64,000 nucleotides of DNA from DASXHZ01 sp036488085 (GTDB taxonomy: Bacteria; Acidobacteriota; Thermoanaerobaculia; Gp7-AA8): the NCBI GenBank assembly GCA_036488085.1, contig DASXHZ010000012.1:130550-194549 (forward strand), written 5' to 3'. The notes under the pieces were generated by a model that saw only the letters and a list, made by a program, of their open reading frames with translations, ran no database searches and was not told where the DNA came from. Each line of letters opens with the position of its first letter. Position 1 is the first letter of the stretch. Shown piece after piece: positions 8,065 through 16,312 of the stretch. Position numbers and translations under genes: made by a program.

Positions 8065-9377
8065 GGCCCTGCCGCCTCCTGAAGTTGCGCGCGCGCGACT
8101 TCGAAGTCGAAGAGCGCCTGCTGCAGATTGAGCCGCTGCTGCGCCAGCAAGGTGAGCGCGTCGGTCACCTCGGTAATCGGTGCTTCGCCCGCACGGTAGC
8201 GGGCGATCGAGATGTCGACGTTACGTTGCGCGTCGGCGACGGCAGCCCGGGCATTCGCCGCCCGGCGCACGGCGGAGAGCGCCGCCTCGCGCGCCTGGAA
8301 GTCCAACTGCTCGACGTCGCGCCGGACGAGCGTGAGCTGGCGCGTCGCCGACTCCTCGCGGATCTCCGCCTGCCGCTGCCGCGCCTTCGCCGCCCCCCAG
8401 TCGAAGATCGGAACGCGCAGCGACGCGGTCAGGAGGTAGCCGGAATGCTGGCGGATGACGTCGGGCTGCAGCGATGGCGAGTCGAAGCCTTCGTCCGCCG
8501 AGTATGTGAGCGACGGCAAGCGGTCTCCGCGCGCCACGCCGACGTCCTCGTGCGCCGCGCGCTGCTGCGCGGCAGCTTGGACGAGCTGCGGCCGCTGCAT
8601 GATGGAGACGGGCGTGAGGTGCTCGACGTCGGTCGCGGACGGCTCCGGCGTCAACTGCGACACCGCGATCACCTCGGCGGGTTGATAGCCGGCAAAGACG
8701 CGCAGCGCCGCCGCGGCGATGATCTCCTGCGTCCGCGCCTGTTCGAGGTCGTCGCGGCGCTGCGAGGTCTGCAGCCGCGCGCGGATGACGTCGACGTCCG
8801 GCGCCTCGCCGTACTCGTGCTGCAGCGTGGTGACATGCTCGAATTCTTCGGCCGCCTTCAATGACTCTTCCGCGCTATGTCGCTTCGCCGTGGCGAGCGC
8901 CAAGCCGAAGTACGACTCGCGAACGGAGCGGAGGAGCTCGCGCCGCGCGACCTCGGTTCCCGCGTGCGCCGCCGCGAGCAGCTCACGGCTCCTACGGACG
9001 GCGGCGCGCAACCCGAAGTCGAGCGACCCTTCAGCACCGACGATCGACTGATACTCCCGCGGCGCGTTCTGCGCGATGAACGACGGATCGGTGGAGTGCG
9101 CCGTCAGCGGCTTGTTGAACGTGACGGTGCTGATGTTGCGAATCTTCGGCAGCAACGCGGCACGTGCCTGCGTCACGTCGAGCGCCGCGATCCGCTCGTC
9201 GTCCAATGCCTGCTGATACACCGACGCCTGCTGCAGCGCGCGCTGAGCGGCGTCCGCCAGCGACAACGGCTGCGCGCTTTCCGTCGCCACGACCGGCGCG
9301 GGCGGTTGCGGTTCCGGCTGCGGAGGCACGGCGCTCTGCATCGCAAGAAAGATTGTCAACACGGCACTCCAGGGCAT
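8061..9377 (-). CDS. TolC-family outer-membrane efflux protein
   Basis: A 438-residue outer-membrane factor. After an export signal (MPWSAVLTIFLAMQSA) and a Pro-rich spacer, it shows the paired long coiled-coil repeats of TolC proteins: SLADAAQRALQQASVYQQALDD in the first half and AHEDVGVARGDRLPSLTYSADE in the second, then the C-terminal helices (ISIARYRAGEAPITEVTDAL). It is the first gene of the pump operon. It is divergent from the two-component pair at 9633-11713, with 255 bp between starts, so that pair is a plausible regulator of the pump. Confidence 0.92.
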   Translation of the reverse strand: MPWSAVLTIFLAMQSAVPPQPEPQPPAPVVATESAQPLSLADAAQRALQQASVYQQALDDERIAALDVTQARAALLPKIRNISTVTFNKPLTAHSTDPSFIAQNAPREYQSIVGAEGSLDFGLRAAVRRSRELLAAAHAGTEVARRELLRSVRESYFGLALATAKRHSAEESLKAAEEFEHVTTLQHEYGEAPDVDVIRARLQTSQRRDDLEQARTQEIIAAAALRVFAGYQPAEVIAVSQLTPEPSATDVEHLTPVSIMQRPQLVQAAAQQRAAHEDVGVARGDRLPSLTYSADEGFDSPSLQPDVIRQHSGYLLTASLRVPIFDWGAAKARQRQAEIREESATRQLTLVRRDVEQLDFQAREAALSAVRRAANARAAVADAQRNVDISIARYRAGEAPITEVTDALTLLAQQRLNLQQALFDFEVARAQLQEAAGP

Positions 9378-9533
9378 GCGCGCCCGGCAGTTTCACAGCG
9401 CGCGCCTAAACGCTGAATAAACCGGGGGATGGGTGGTGGCCTCAGCCAGGCGACCAAAATGGCCTTGATTCAAAGTGATTTCGGCCTCGCACGGTAGCTC
9501 GTCCGGGAGTGTGTCCGAGGTGGCTGAATCGGT

Positions 9534-9566
9534 CCCCTCGCCCCGGCCGGAGGGTGGGGAGAGGGG
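9534..9566. repeat. GC-rich inverted repeat in the divergent region
   Basis: CCCCTCGCCCC (9534-9544) and GGGGAGAGGGG (9556-9566) can pair as an 11-bp stem with one mismatch around an 11-nt loop. It lies between the divergent pump and regulator starts. It may be a dispersed REP-like hairpin or a transcript structure; no U-tract follows, so it is not called a terminator. Confidence 0.45.
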
Positions 9567-9620
9567 CACGAATGGTTCGCGCTCTGCGGCTACCGGCGCC
9601 GGCTCGATATGACAAGACGC

Positions 9621-9626
9621 TACGAT
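9621..9626 (+). promoter_or_regulatory. Putative -10 box, leaderless start of response regulator
   Basis: TACGAT ends 6 nt before the ATG at 9633 and no Shine-Dalgarno is present. A transcript from this box would begin at or next to the start codon. This spacing decided the choice of 9633 over an in-frame ATG at 9609. Confidence 0.45.
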
Positions 9627-9632
9627 GCAACC

Positions 9633-10304
9633 ATGCGTGTCCTGGTCGTCGAAGACGATCCCGATATGGCGCGGTTCATTACGCGCGGGCTCGGGGAGCA
9701 GGCGTATGCCGTCGATCGCGCGGGAACGGGGGACGAGGCGATCGAGCGGGCGCTGACGACTCCGTATGACGCCATCGTGCTCGACGTCATGATTCCCCGG
9801 CCGGACGGGCTCGACGTCTGTCGCGCGTTGCGCCGAGGCGGGGTGGAGACGCCGATCCTGATGCTCACGGCGCGCGATGCGGTGCGCAACAGGGTCGAGG
9901 GGCTCGACGCCGGCGCGGACGACTACCTGGTGAAGCCGTTCGAATTCGCGGAACTGCTGGCGCGGCTGCGCGCACTCATGCGGCGCCGCGGGGCGCCGCA
10001 TGCGCCGCTGATCGAGATTGACGACCTGCGCATCGACACGCGCTCGCATCGCGTCATGCGCGGCGCCGAGGAGCTCGTGTTGACGACGAAGGAGTACGGC
10101 CTGCTCGAGTACCTCGCTGTGAACGCCGGGCGCGTCATCGGACGTGAGGAGATCGCGGAGCATGTCTGGAACGAAACCTTCGACCCCTTCTCGAACCTGA
10201 TCGAGGTCTACATCGGGCGGCTGCGGCGGATCGTCGACCGCGGCCGTACGACGCCGCTGATCCACACCATGCGCGGGTCGGGCTACATCATGGAGGCGCG
10301 GTGA
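9633..10304 (+). CDS. OmpR/PhoB-family response regulator
   Basis: A 223-residue two-domain regulator of normal length. The receiver domain begins MRVLVVEDDPDMARF, with the acidic pocket at residues 8-9, phosphoacceptor D51 (IVLDVMIPRPDG) and conserved K101 (DYLVKPF). A winged-helix DNA-binding domain follows from about residue 125 (DDLRIDTRSHRVMRG, TTKEYGLLEYLA, LIEVYIGRLRRIV). An earlier in-frame ATG exists at 9609, but the receiver fold starts at 9633. The stop overlaps the GTG of the histidine kinase gene by 4 nt. Facing the RND operon, it probably controls that promoter; this is inference. Confidence 0.93.
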   Translation: MRVLVVEDDPDMARFITRGLGEQAYAVDRAGTGDEAIERALTTPYDAIVLDVMIPRPDGLDVCRALRRGGVETPILMLTARDAVRNRVEGLDAGADDYLVKPFEFAELLARLRALMRRRGAPHAPLIEIDDLRIDTRSHRVMRGAEELVLTTKEYGLLEYLAVNAGRVIGREEIAEHVWNETFDPFSNLIEVYIGRLRRIVDRGRTTPLIHTMRGSGYIMEAR

Positions 10305-11713
10305 GCCTCCATTCGATCCGCGTGCGGCTGACGGCTTGGTACGCGTTGGTACTCGCGCTGGCCTTGCTCGCGGCGGGCGCGGTCAGCTACGCGGTAGCGC
10401 GGCGGCAGATCGAGCGCTCGGCCGATGACGAGATCGTGTCGACCGCCCGCGACCTCGTCGCCGGGCTGCGCGACGAGACGGAAGAAGGGCACGGCGTCTT
10501 GCGCCCGCGCTCGGCGAACGAGCTGCTGGCGGAGTTCCAGAACGCGGACCGCGTGGTCGCCCTCTTTCGCCCCGACGGCAGCGGCTTCGCCGCGCAACAG
10601 ACGCCGATCGCGCGAACGGTGGACGCCGCGATGCTGCGCCGCCGCATCCAGGCGCACCACCTCGGGTGGACGACGAGTGACTGGGTGCGGATGTATCTGA
10701 CATCCGCACGTTTCGGCGCGCAGCCGTTTGTCCTCGTCGTCGGCCAGTCGGTCGCCGCGCAACGGGAGACGATGCGCAACCTTCGCAACGCCATGCTCGC
10801 CACCGCGCCGGTGGCGCTCCTCATCGCGATCCTCGGCGGCTACGCGCTCGCCCGCAAGAGTCTCGCCCCGGTCGTGCGCATGAGTGAGAAGGCGCGCGCC
10901 ATCAGCGCCACGAGCCTTTCCGAGCGGATCGAGGTCGCGAACGCGCGCGATGAGCTGGGCGAGCTGGCGACGACGATGAACGAGTTGCTGGCGCGTCTCG
11001 AGCGCTCCTTCGGCGATCAGCTCCGTTTCATGGCGGACGCCTCGCACGAGCTCCGCACGCCGGTCGCCATCCTGCAGGGCGAGCTGGACGTCACTCTCTC
11101 GCGCGACGACCGCGACGCCGCCGACTATCGCGAGAGCCTCGAGGTCATGCATCGCACGGTGCGCCGGCTGACGCGCATCGTTCGCGATCTCTTCCTCCTC
11201 GCGCGTAGCGACGCCGGCGACATGCCGCTCCGGCGCGAGCCGCTGTATGTCGCGGACGTCGTTTCGTACACCTGCCGCGCGTATAAGACGCTCGCGGCCG
11301 AGCATGACGTGACGCTCTCCGCCGACTGCGAAGGCGACATCGCGGTGGATGGCGACGAGGATCTCCTGCAGCGGCTGATCGGCAACCTCGCCGAGAACGC
11401 GATCCGCCACAGTCCGCGCGGCGCGGAAGTCAGCGTGCGCTGCTTCGTCGACAACGATCGTGCGCGCATCGAAGTCCGCGACCAAGGCGCCGGCGTTCCG
11501 GCGCACCTGCGCGAGCAGATCTTCGAGCGATTCTTCCGCGTCGACACCGCCCGCACCGCCACCGCCGGCAGCGGCGCCGGCCTCGGTCTCGCGATCGCGC
11601 GCTGGGTCGCGCACGCGCATGGCGGGGAGCTGCGTTTGGAGTCGACCGGCCCGGACGGCAGCATGTTTGTAGCCACGCTTCCCCTACATGCGTCCGGTTT
11701 ATCGGCCGTTTAG
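10301..11713 (+). CDS. EnvZ/OmpR-type sensor histidine kinase
   Basis: A 470-residue membrane sensor kinase. TM1 lies at about residues 10-32 and TM2 at about 167-184 (ATAPVALLIAILGGYALA), enclosing a periplasmic sensor region of roughly 130 residues of unknown ligand. A HAMP segment follows (LAPVVRMSEKARAIS). The HisKA box FMADASHELRTP places the phosphorylated histidine at 249. ATP-binding motifs are present: N-box (GNLAENAIRHSPRG), G1 (VRDQGAGVP), F-box (FERFFRV) and G2 (GAGLGLAIA). The GTG start overlaps the partner regulator stop. Substrate of sensing is unknown; pump inducers are plausible. Confidence 0.93.
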   Translation: MSLHSIRVRLTAWYALVLALALLAAGAVSYAVARRQIERSADDEIVSTARDLVAGLRDETEEGHGVLRPRSANELLAEFQNADRVVALFRPDGSGFAAQQTPIARTVDAAMLRRRIQAHHLGWTTSDWVRMYLTSARFGAQPFVLVVGQSVAAQRETMRNLRNAMLATAPVALLIAILGGYALARKSLAPVVRMSEKARAISATSLSERIEVANARDELGELATTMNELLARLERSFGDQLRFMADASHELRTPVAILQGELDVTLSRDDRDAADYRESLEVMHRTVRRLTRIVRDLFLLARSDAGDMPLRREPLYVADVVSYTCRAYKTLAAEHDVTLSADCEGDIAVDGDEDLLQRLIGNLAENAIRHSPRGAEVSVRCFVDNDRARIEVRDQGAGVPAHLREQIFERFFRVDTARTATAGSGAGLGLAIARWVAHAHGGELRLESTGPDGSMFVATLPLHASGLSAV

Positions 11714-11724
11714 GCCCGCTCGGA

Positions 11725-11730
11725 TAGCGT
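11725..11730 (+). promoter_or_regulatory. Putative -10 box upstream of the YncE-PepSY gene
   Basis: TAGCGT (within GATAGCGT) ends 10 nt before the ATG at 11741 and there is no good Shine-Dalgarno. It fits the short-leader pattern seen at several other genes here but is a weaker match. Confidence 0.35.
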
Positions 11731-11740
11731 CCGCGTCACG

Positions 11741-13027
11741 ATGAAACGATTCGCGATGATGATGCTCTTCTTGCTGCTCGCTGCCACCGTCAGCGCCGCT
11801 GACTACACGGTCAAACCGCTCCCGCTCCCCGGCGGAACGACGGCAGGCATCGCGATGGACTACATCGCCTTCCACGCCGCCACCAACACGGTGTGGGTTC
11901 CGGCCGGAGCGACCGGTGCGGTGGACGTCATCGATGCGTCGACCAAGAAGATCCGCCAGGTCACCGGGTTTCCGACCAAAGAGATCACGGTGCGCGACCG
12001 CAAGCGCGTCATGGGGCCGAGCTCCGTCACCTTCGGCGACGGCGAAGTCTTCATCGGCAACCGCGGCGACAACAGCGTCTGCGCCGTCCATCCGAAGACG
12101 CTCGTCCGCGGCCGCTGCCAGGTGCTCGACTCGATGCCCGACGGGTTGGCGTATGTCGGCCCGACGAAGGAAGTGTGGGTCACCACGCCGCGCGACAAAT
12201 CGATCCGCATCCTCGACGCCGGCACCCTGCACGAGAAGTCGAAGCTCACCTTCGAGGGAAATCCTGAAGGGTTCGCGGTCGATGCGAAGCGCCATCGCTT
12301 CTACACCAACCTCGAGGACAAGGATCGGACGCTGGCCATCGACCTGACGTCGCACAAGACCGAGGCGACGTGGAACCCGGGATGCGGCGAAGACGGACCG
12401 CACGGACTCCGCATCGACGAAAAGGCGGGGCACCTCTTCGTCGCCTGCAGCGCGAAAGTCGAAGTGCTGAATGCCGGCGGCGACGGTGCGATTCTCTCTT
12501 CGATCGACACCGGCAACGGCGTCGACGATTTCGATTACGCCGGGGGACTGGTCTACGTCGGTGCCGCACGCGACGGAAAGCTCACCATCGCCCGCGCCGA
12601 TTCATCCGGCCACCTCTCTCTCGTCGCGAGCGTGCCGACTGCTGCCGGCGCCCGCAACCCGGCGGTGGCAAAGAACGGCGACGTCTTCCTGGCGCACGGC
12701 GGCGGCACGGCCTCGAGCGACCTCATTGTCGTCTCGCCGGCAGCATCGCCCGAGCCGACGCAGGCGGAGCTAGAGAAGGAAGCGAAGATCTCGATGGAGA
12801 AGGCGCGCGACATTGCCCTCGCCAAAGTGCCGCACGGAAAGATCGCGAGCGAAGAGCTCGAGCGCGAGCACGGAAAACTCATCTACTCGTTCGACATCAA
12901 GACCTCGCAGCCCGGCGTGACCGAGGTCAACGTCGACGCCATGAACGGACACGTCATCGACGTTCATCATGAGACGCCGAAGGCCGAGGCGACGGAGAAG
13001 AAGCAGGAAGCGAAGCATCCGCGGTAA
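11741..13027 (+). CDS. Exported YncE-like beta-propeller with C-terminal PepSY domain
   Basis: A 428-residue protein with signal peptide MKRFAMMMLFLLLAATVSA. Residues about 25-330 read as blades of a YVTN/YncE-type propeller (NTVWVPAGATGAVDVIDAST, KEVWVTTPRDKSIRILDAGT, GHLFVACSAKVEVLN). After a linker, residues about 345-410 form a PepSY domain (EKARDIALAKVPHGKIASEEL, then TEVNVDAMNGHVIDV). The last 15 residues are charged. The two domains do not usually occur together, and PepSY modules often restrain proteases or sit in redox proteins. It is convergent with the broken outer-membrane gene 20 nt away. Its ligand is unknown. Confidence 0.85.
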   Translation: MKRFAMMMLFLLLAATVSAADYTVKPLPLPGGTTAGIAMDYIAFHAATNTVWVPAGATGAVDVIDASTKKIRQVTGFPTKEITVRDRKRVMGPSSVTFGDGEVFIGNRGDNSVCAVHPKTLVRGRCQVLDSMPDGLAYVGPTKEVWVTTPRDKSIRILDAGTLHEKSKLTFEGNPEGFAVDAKRHRFYTNLEDKDRTLAIDLTSHKTEATWNPGCGEDGPHGLRIDEKAGHLFVACSAKVEVLNAGGDGAILSSIDTGNGVDDFDYAGGLVYVGAARDGKLTIARADSSGHLSLVASVPTAAGARNPAVAKNGDVFLAHGGGTASSDLIVVSPAASPEPTQAELEKEAKISMEKARDIALAKVPHGKIASEELEREHGKLIYSFDIKTSQPGVTEVNVDAMNGHVIDVHHETPKAEATEKKQEAKHPR

Positions 13028-13047
13028 TCGCCCGGTTGGTTTCGCCG

Positions 13048-14055
13048 TTAGAACGCGCGGCTGATGGTGAGCGCGAAGGTCGTGCCTTGGGAGAACGTCT
13101 CGTCCTCGGACGCGTTCAGACCGTGCGAGTAGAGCTCGCGATAGACCGATGACGTGACCGTCGTACCGAGGAGCGGATACGCGAGTTGTAGGCGCAGGCC
13201 GCCGTTGGAGAAGCCGGTCCCTTCGTCGAGCGCTCCGTGCCAGCGGCCGATCGTTTGATACTGGCCGGCCGCGCTGAGACCGATGGTTCCGCGGCCGGCA
13301 GCGAACGACGGCCCGGCTGTCCAGCGGAAGTTCTTCGGCGCGCGGAAACCGTGCTCGTTCGTCGTCAGCGGCACCGTCGCCTGCAGCAGAACCGACGCGA
13401 TCGCGGTACGGAACGGCCGGCTCCATGCGATCTCCGCCTCGGGTGCGTAGACGCCACTGCCGAATTGCAGATGCTCGTGCGTCTTCCCCTCCAACCCGAG
13501 ACGGACGGGATCGGGGACCGTGTGGCCGAGCGGCAGCGTCGTACCGAAGCCGAAGCGCCACCGCGACGCGCCGGGAGTCGCCGGCGCCCAGAGCAGCAGC
13601 AGATCGGCGTCCGACTTGCCGTAGAGCGTTTCGGTGCGGTGGTGAATGTCGCCATACGGTGGGATGAACGGCTGGCCGTCGAGCGTCGTGTATCGGACGT
13701 GCTGGTCCTTCACGTCATACGGCAGCCGTAGCGACACGCCGACGCCGTCCCGAACGCCGTACGCCGCATCGACCTCGGCATGAAAGAGCGCGAGGCGCAC
13801 GTGGTGCTCGTGATCGGGAATCGTCATCGCCGCGCACTCCACCGGCGCAACGTCGGGACAGGTCGCGACATGCGAGGTGTTGAACGTGCCGTACGCGAAC
13901 GAAGTGGAGATCGTCCACCGCCCGGGAGCGGGAACCGTTTGCGTTGCCCCTCCGCCGGAGAGGTTCGGATTCGCTCAGGCGGGTCAGGCGTACGCGCTCG
14001 GCAGCAAGCCGAGCATCGCCGCGACGATGGCGGCGTAGCGAAGCGCGCGCCTCAC
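13048..14055 (-). pseudogene. Outer-membrane barrel gene interrupted by two in-frame TGA codons
   Basis: The long open part (13048-13842, 264 codons from an internal ATG) encodes an outer-membrane barrel (LRLPYDVKDQ, WRFGFGTTLPLGHT, ending in the Phe-terminal strand ALTISRAF). Reading upstream in the same frame gives a plausible mature N-terminus (ANPNLSGGG..., RWTISTSFAYGTF) back to TGA codons at 13977-13975 and 13986-13984, only three codons apart. Beyond these, still in frame, is a complete signal peptide (GTG start at 14055, VRRALRYAAIVAAMLGLLPSAYA). The GTG overlaps the stop of the thioredoxin gene. So the gene looks intact apart from the two TGAs: a recent pseudogene, two compensating indels, a sequence error or readthrough. 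Confidence 0.7.
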
Positions 14056-14735
14056 CGCTCCGCCTTCTCGATCGCGGCGAGCACTTCGTCCCACATGCCG
14101 CCCGTGACGGCGGCCACGAACTTCCCGCGCGCGTCGTAGACGCGCAGGTACGGCAGCACCTCGGCGCGCAGCTCGGTCGCCTGTTTCGCGGCGTCGTTGT
14201 CCCACTTCCCGATGTTGACGCGCCGGACGGCGAGGTCCGGCTTGCTGCCGTTCATCAGGTGTTGCAGCCGTGTCTCGAGTACGCGGCACGGTCCGCACCA
14301 GTCGGCATAGAAGTCGACGATCGTCACCTTGCCCGGAGCGAGGACGCGGCCGAGGTCGACGCGCCGCCCGTCCGTGAATGCGCGGATATCGAGCTTCGCG
14401 GCCACCGCGGCCGGCAACGGCTCGATCTCCTTCGCCGTCTCGCCGGGAAAGACCGCCTCGAAGCCGGCATTCTCGACCGCAGCGCGCAACTTCTCGCGAT
14501 CGAATCCTGCGGGGACCTCGACCGTGGCGGTGTTCGCCTTGGCGTCGACGCGCGCGCTCTTCACTCCATCGACCGCGTCCAGCGCTTTCACGATCGGCGG
14601 CCCGCACTTCTCGCAGTCGATTCCGACGACGTGAAAGGTCAGCGTGTTGGCGGCGACGAGGACGGCCGCGAAGAATGTCAGCACAAAAGAGCGAGACCGT
14701 ACCGCGACTGAAAAGATTCCGTCGGCATATCGCAT
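14052..14735 (-). CDS. Exported HMA-thioredoxin fusion protein
   Basis: A 227-residue protein. A hydrophobic N-terminal segment (SFVLTFFAAVLVAANTLTF) acts as signal or anchor. It is followed by a heavy-metal-associated domain with the metal-binding pair C41 and C44 (GIDCEKCGPP), then a thioredoxin fold with WCGPC at C147/C150 and the conserved cis-proline region (VLPYLRVYDARG). The combination suggests periplasmic copper- or thiol-linked redox handling, for example reduction or metal delivery to an exported protein. It overlaps the start of the outer-membrane barrel gene by 4 nt and is probably co-transcribed with it. Function beyond the domains is inferred. Confidence 0.85.
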   Translation of the reverse strand: MRYADGIFSVAVRSRSFVLTFFAAVLVAANTLTFHVVGIDCEKCGPPIVKALDAVDGVKSARVDAKANTATVEVPAGFDREKLRAAVENAGFEAVFPGETAKEIEPLPAAVAAKLDIRAFTDGRRVDLGRVLAPGKVTIVDFYADWCGPCRVLETRLQHLMNGSKPDLAVRRVNIGKWDNDAAKQATELRAEVLPYLRVYDARGKFVAAVTGGMWDEVLAAIEKAER

Positions 14736-14774
14736 TCAGCTAACTGGCGTACTCAGCCCGCGTCTAAACGCCGC

Positions 14775-15869
14775 ATGGTCCTTCTGACTTCGCTCGTACT
14801 CGCAACGCTGGCCACGGCAACACCCGTCATCACGGCGGATGCGGTCATCGAGCGCTATGTTGCGGCTCGCGGCGGGCTCGAGAGGATGCACGGCATTCGG
14901 ACGATGATCTACCGCGGCGAATATCGCGAAGGGGAACATGTATCGCCGAATGCGGCCCTCACGCTCATGCGGCCGTACTACAAGCTCGTCGGGGATGCCG
15001 AGCACCCCAACCCCGATTTCGCGGAGGGGTATGACGGAAGTGCGTGGGAGTTCTACCGAGACCCAGGCATCGTCGTGCGCACGGTCGGCGCGGCGTCGGA
15101 GGCGGGACGGCACGCCGTGTACATCGACGGCCCGCTGATCGGATACCGGGAGCGCGGATGGGAAGTCGCTCTCGCGGGGAAGGAACGCATCGACGGCCGT
15201 GACGCGTGGCACCTCGCCATCACGATGCCCGACGGATTTCGCCAGGACGACTTCATCGACGCCGAGACGTGGCTGCTCATCGCGGAACGGAAGGCGGCGC
15301 CGATTCACGCGTTCGGAAACAAGGTCACCTCGGAAGAACGGATCGGCGATTATCGCGACGTCGCCGGAGTTCTTTTCCCCTTTGCGCACAAAGAGGTGGA
15401 GCTTTCGACAGGCCGCGTGCTCAACGAGATGCGCTGGAAGGAGATCGTCGTGAATCACGACCTCGACACGGCCGTCTTCTCGCCGCCGGAATGGCCGCGA
15501 ACGCCGATTCAGATCCTCATGGCGCAACTCTTTGCGGAACGATCCGATGTGAAGGCGGTGATGTGGACGTACCGCGATTTCCGCGCGGCGCATCCGGCAG
15601 CGGACTCGGATGTCGCGATGCAGGCCGTCGGATATCAGATCCTGAAGATGGGCGACGTCGCGTCCGCGGTGGCCCTCCTGAAAGAAAACGCGACTGCGTA
15701 TCCGCGCTCCTCCCGCGCCGCATTCGGTCTCGGGCGGGCGCTCGGTTCGGCCGGAGAGTGCACCGCGGCATCGCGCGAGTTTCGGAGAGCGCTGGCACTG
15801 GATGGCACGTACAAGCGAGCCGAGGACGCGCTCAGGGCATTGGCGTGTTCGGCCTCGACGCCCCAATAA
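14775..15869 (+). CDS. Exported LolA-like protein with C-terminal TPR
   Basis: A 364-residue protein. The signal peptide is MVLLTSLVLATLATATP. Residues about 20-240 form a lipoprotein-sorting (LolA/LolB-like) half-barrel pattern: ADAVIERYVAARGGLERMHGI at the front, then WEFYRDPGIVVRTV and ERIGDYRDVAGVLFPF. The C-terminal 100 residues look like two or three TPR helices (AVGYQILKMGDVASAVALL, AAFGLGRALGSAGECTAAS). Such proteins are common and uncharacterised in Acidobacteriota-like genomes. TAAACG ends 4 nt before the ATG and no Shine-Dalgarno is present, suggesting a leaderless transcript. Confidence 0.75.
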   Translation: MVLLTSLVLATLATATPVITADAVIERYVAARGGLERMHGIRTMIYRGEYREGEHVSPNAALTLMRPYYKLVGDAEHPNPDFAEGYDGSAWEFYRDPGIVVRTVGAASEAGRHAVYIDGPLIGYRERGWEVALAGKERIDGRDAWHLAITMPDGFRQDDFIDAETWLLIAERKAAPIHAFGNKVTSEERIGDYRDVAGVLFPFAHKEVELSTGRVLNEMRWKEIVVNHDLDTAVFSPPEWPRTPIQILMAQLFAERSDVKAVMWTYRDFRAAHPAADSDVAMQAVGYQILKMGDVASAVALLKENATAYPRSSRAAFGLGRALGSAGECTAASREFRRALALDGTYKRAEDALRALACSASTPQ

Positions 15870-15875
15870 AGAAAA

Positions 15876-15901
15876 GCGCCGCCGGTTGGTACCGGCGGCG
15901 C
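15876..15901 (+). terminator. Strong hairpin terminator
   Basis: GCGCCGCCGGT (15876-15886) pairs perfectly with ACCGGCGGCGC (15891-15901) around TGGT. A-rich sequence precedes it, so it could serve both the plus-strand gene ending at 15869 and the minus-strand gene ending at 15925. Confidence 0.7.
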
Positions 15902-15924
15902 GAAGTAGTTAAACGAGCGAGTGC

Positions 15925-16194
15925 CTAGTAGTGGCGATGATGGCGGCGGTGGCGGCGGGTCGTGTAGTGACGTGTCGACTCGTGATGTCGCGCGTACTGC
16001 ACTCCATTGCCGAGCGCGGCGCCGACGACGGCACCCTTCGTTCCACCGACCAACGCACCGGCGACGGCGCCGATGACGGTTCCCTTCGTACGGCTCTGCG
16101 GTTTCGACCAGTCCTGCGCGAATGCTCCGCCCGCCGGAAGAATCAGGGCAGAAGCGAGCACCGCTGCTTGAATTTTTCGTGTGAAGTCAGCCAT
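15925..16194 (-). CDS. Exported glycine-zipper protein with His/Arg-rich tail
   Basis: An 89-residue protein with a signal peptide (MADFTRKIQAAVLASALILPAGGAFA). Residues about 37-65 carry a glycine-zipper stretch (GTVIGAVAGALVGGTKGAVVG) as in OsmB/YMGG-type envelope proteins. The tail is extremely His/Arg rich (RRHRRHHRHY) and could bind metal or nucleic acid. A Shine-Dalgarno AGGAG lies about 12 nt before the ATG. It is an envelope-stress-type small protein by family; its specific role is unknown. Confidence 0.75.
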   Translation of the reverse strand: MADFTRKIQAAVLASALILPAGGAFAQDWSKPQSRTKGTVIGAVAGALVGGTKGAVVGAALGNGVQYARHHESTRHYTTRRHRRHHRHY

Positions 16195-16312
16195 GTGAAT
16201 AGCGTCTCCTTAGCCCGTTCAAATTGCGAGGACGATGCCGACTTTGACCCCCATTGGGTGAGCAATGGACGAGCAACGGATGAGCAGCAATTTTGCAATA
16301 TGAAATAGGTAG

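Noticed and set aside
13975..13986. Selenocysteine insertion at the TGA codons
   Set aside because: Two TGAs three codons apart just after a signal peptide, no visible SECIS hairpin, and no redox role for an outer-membrane barrel. Readthrough, indels or error are likelier.
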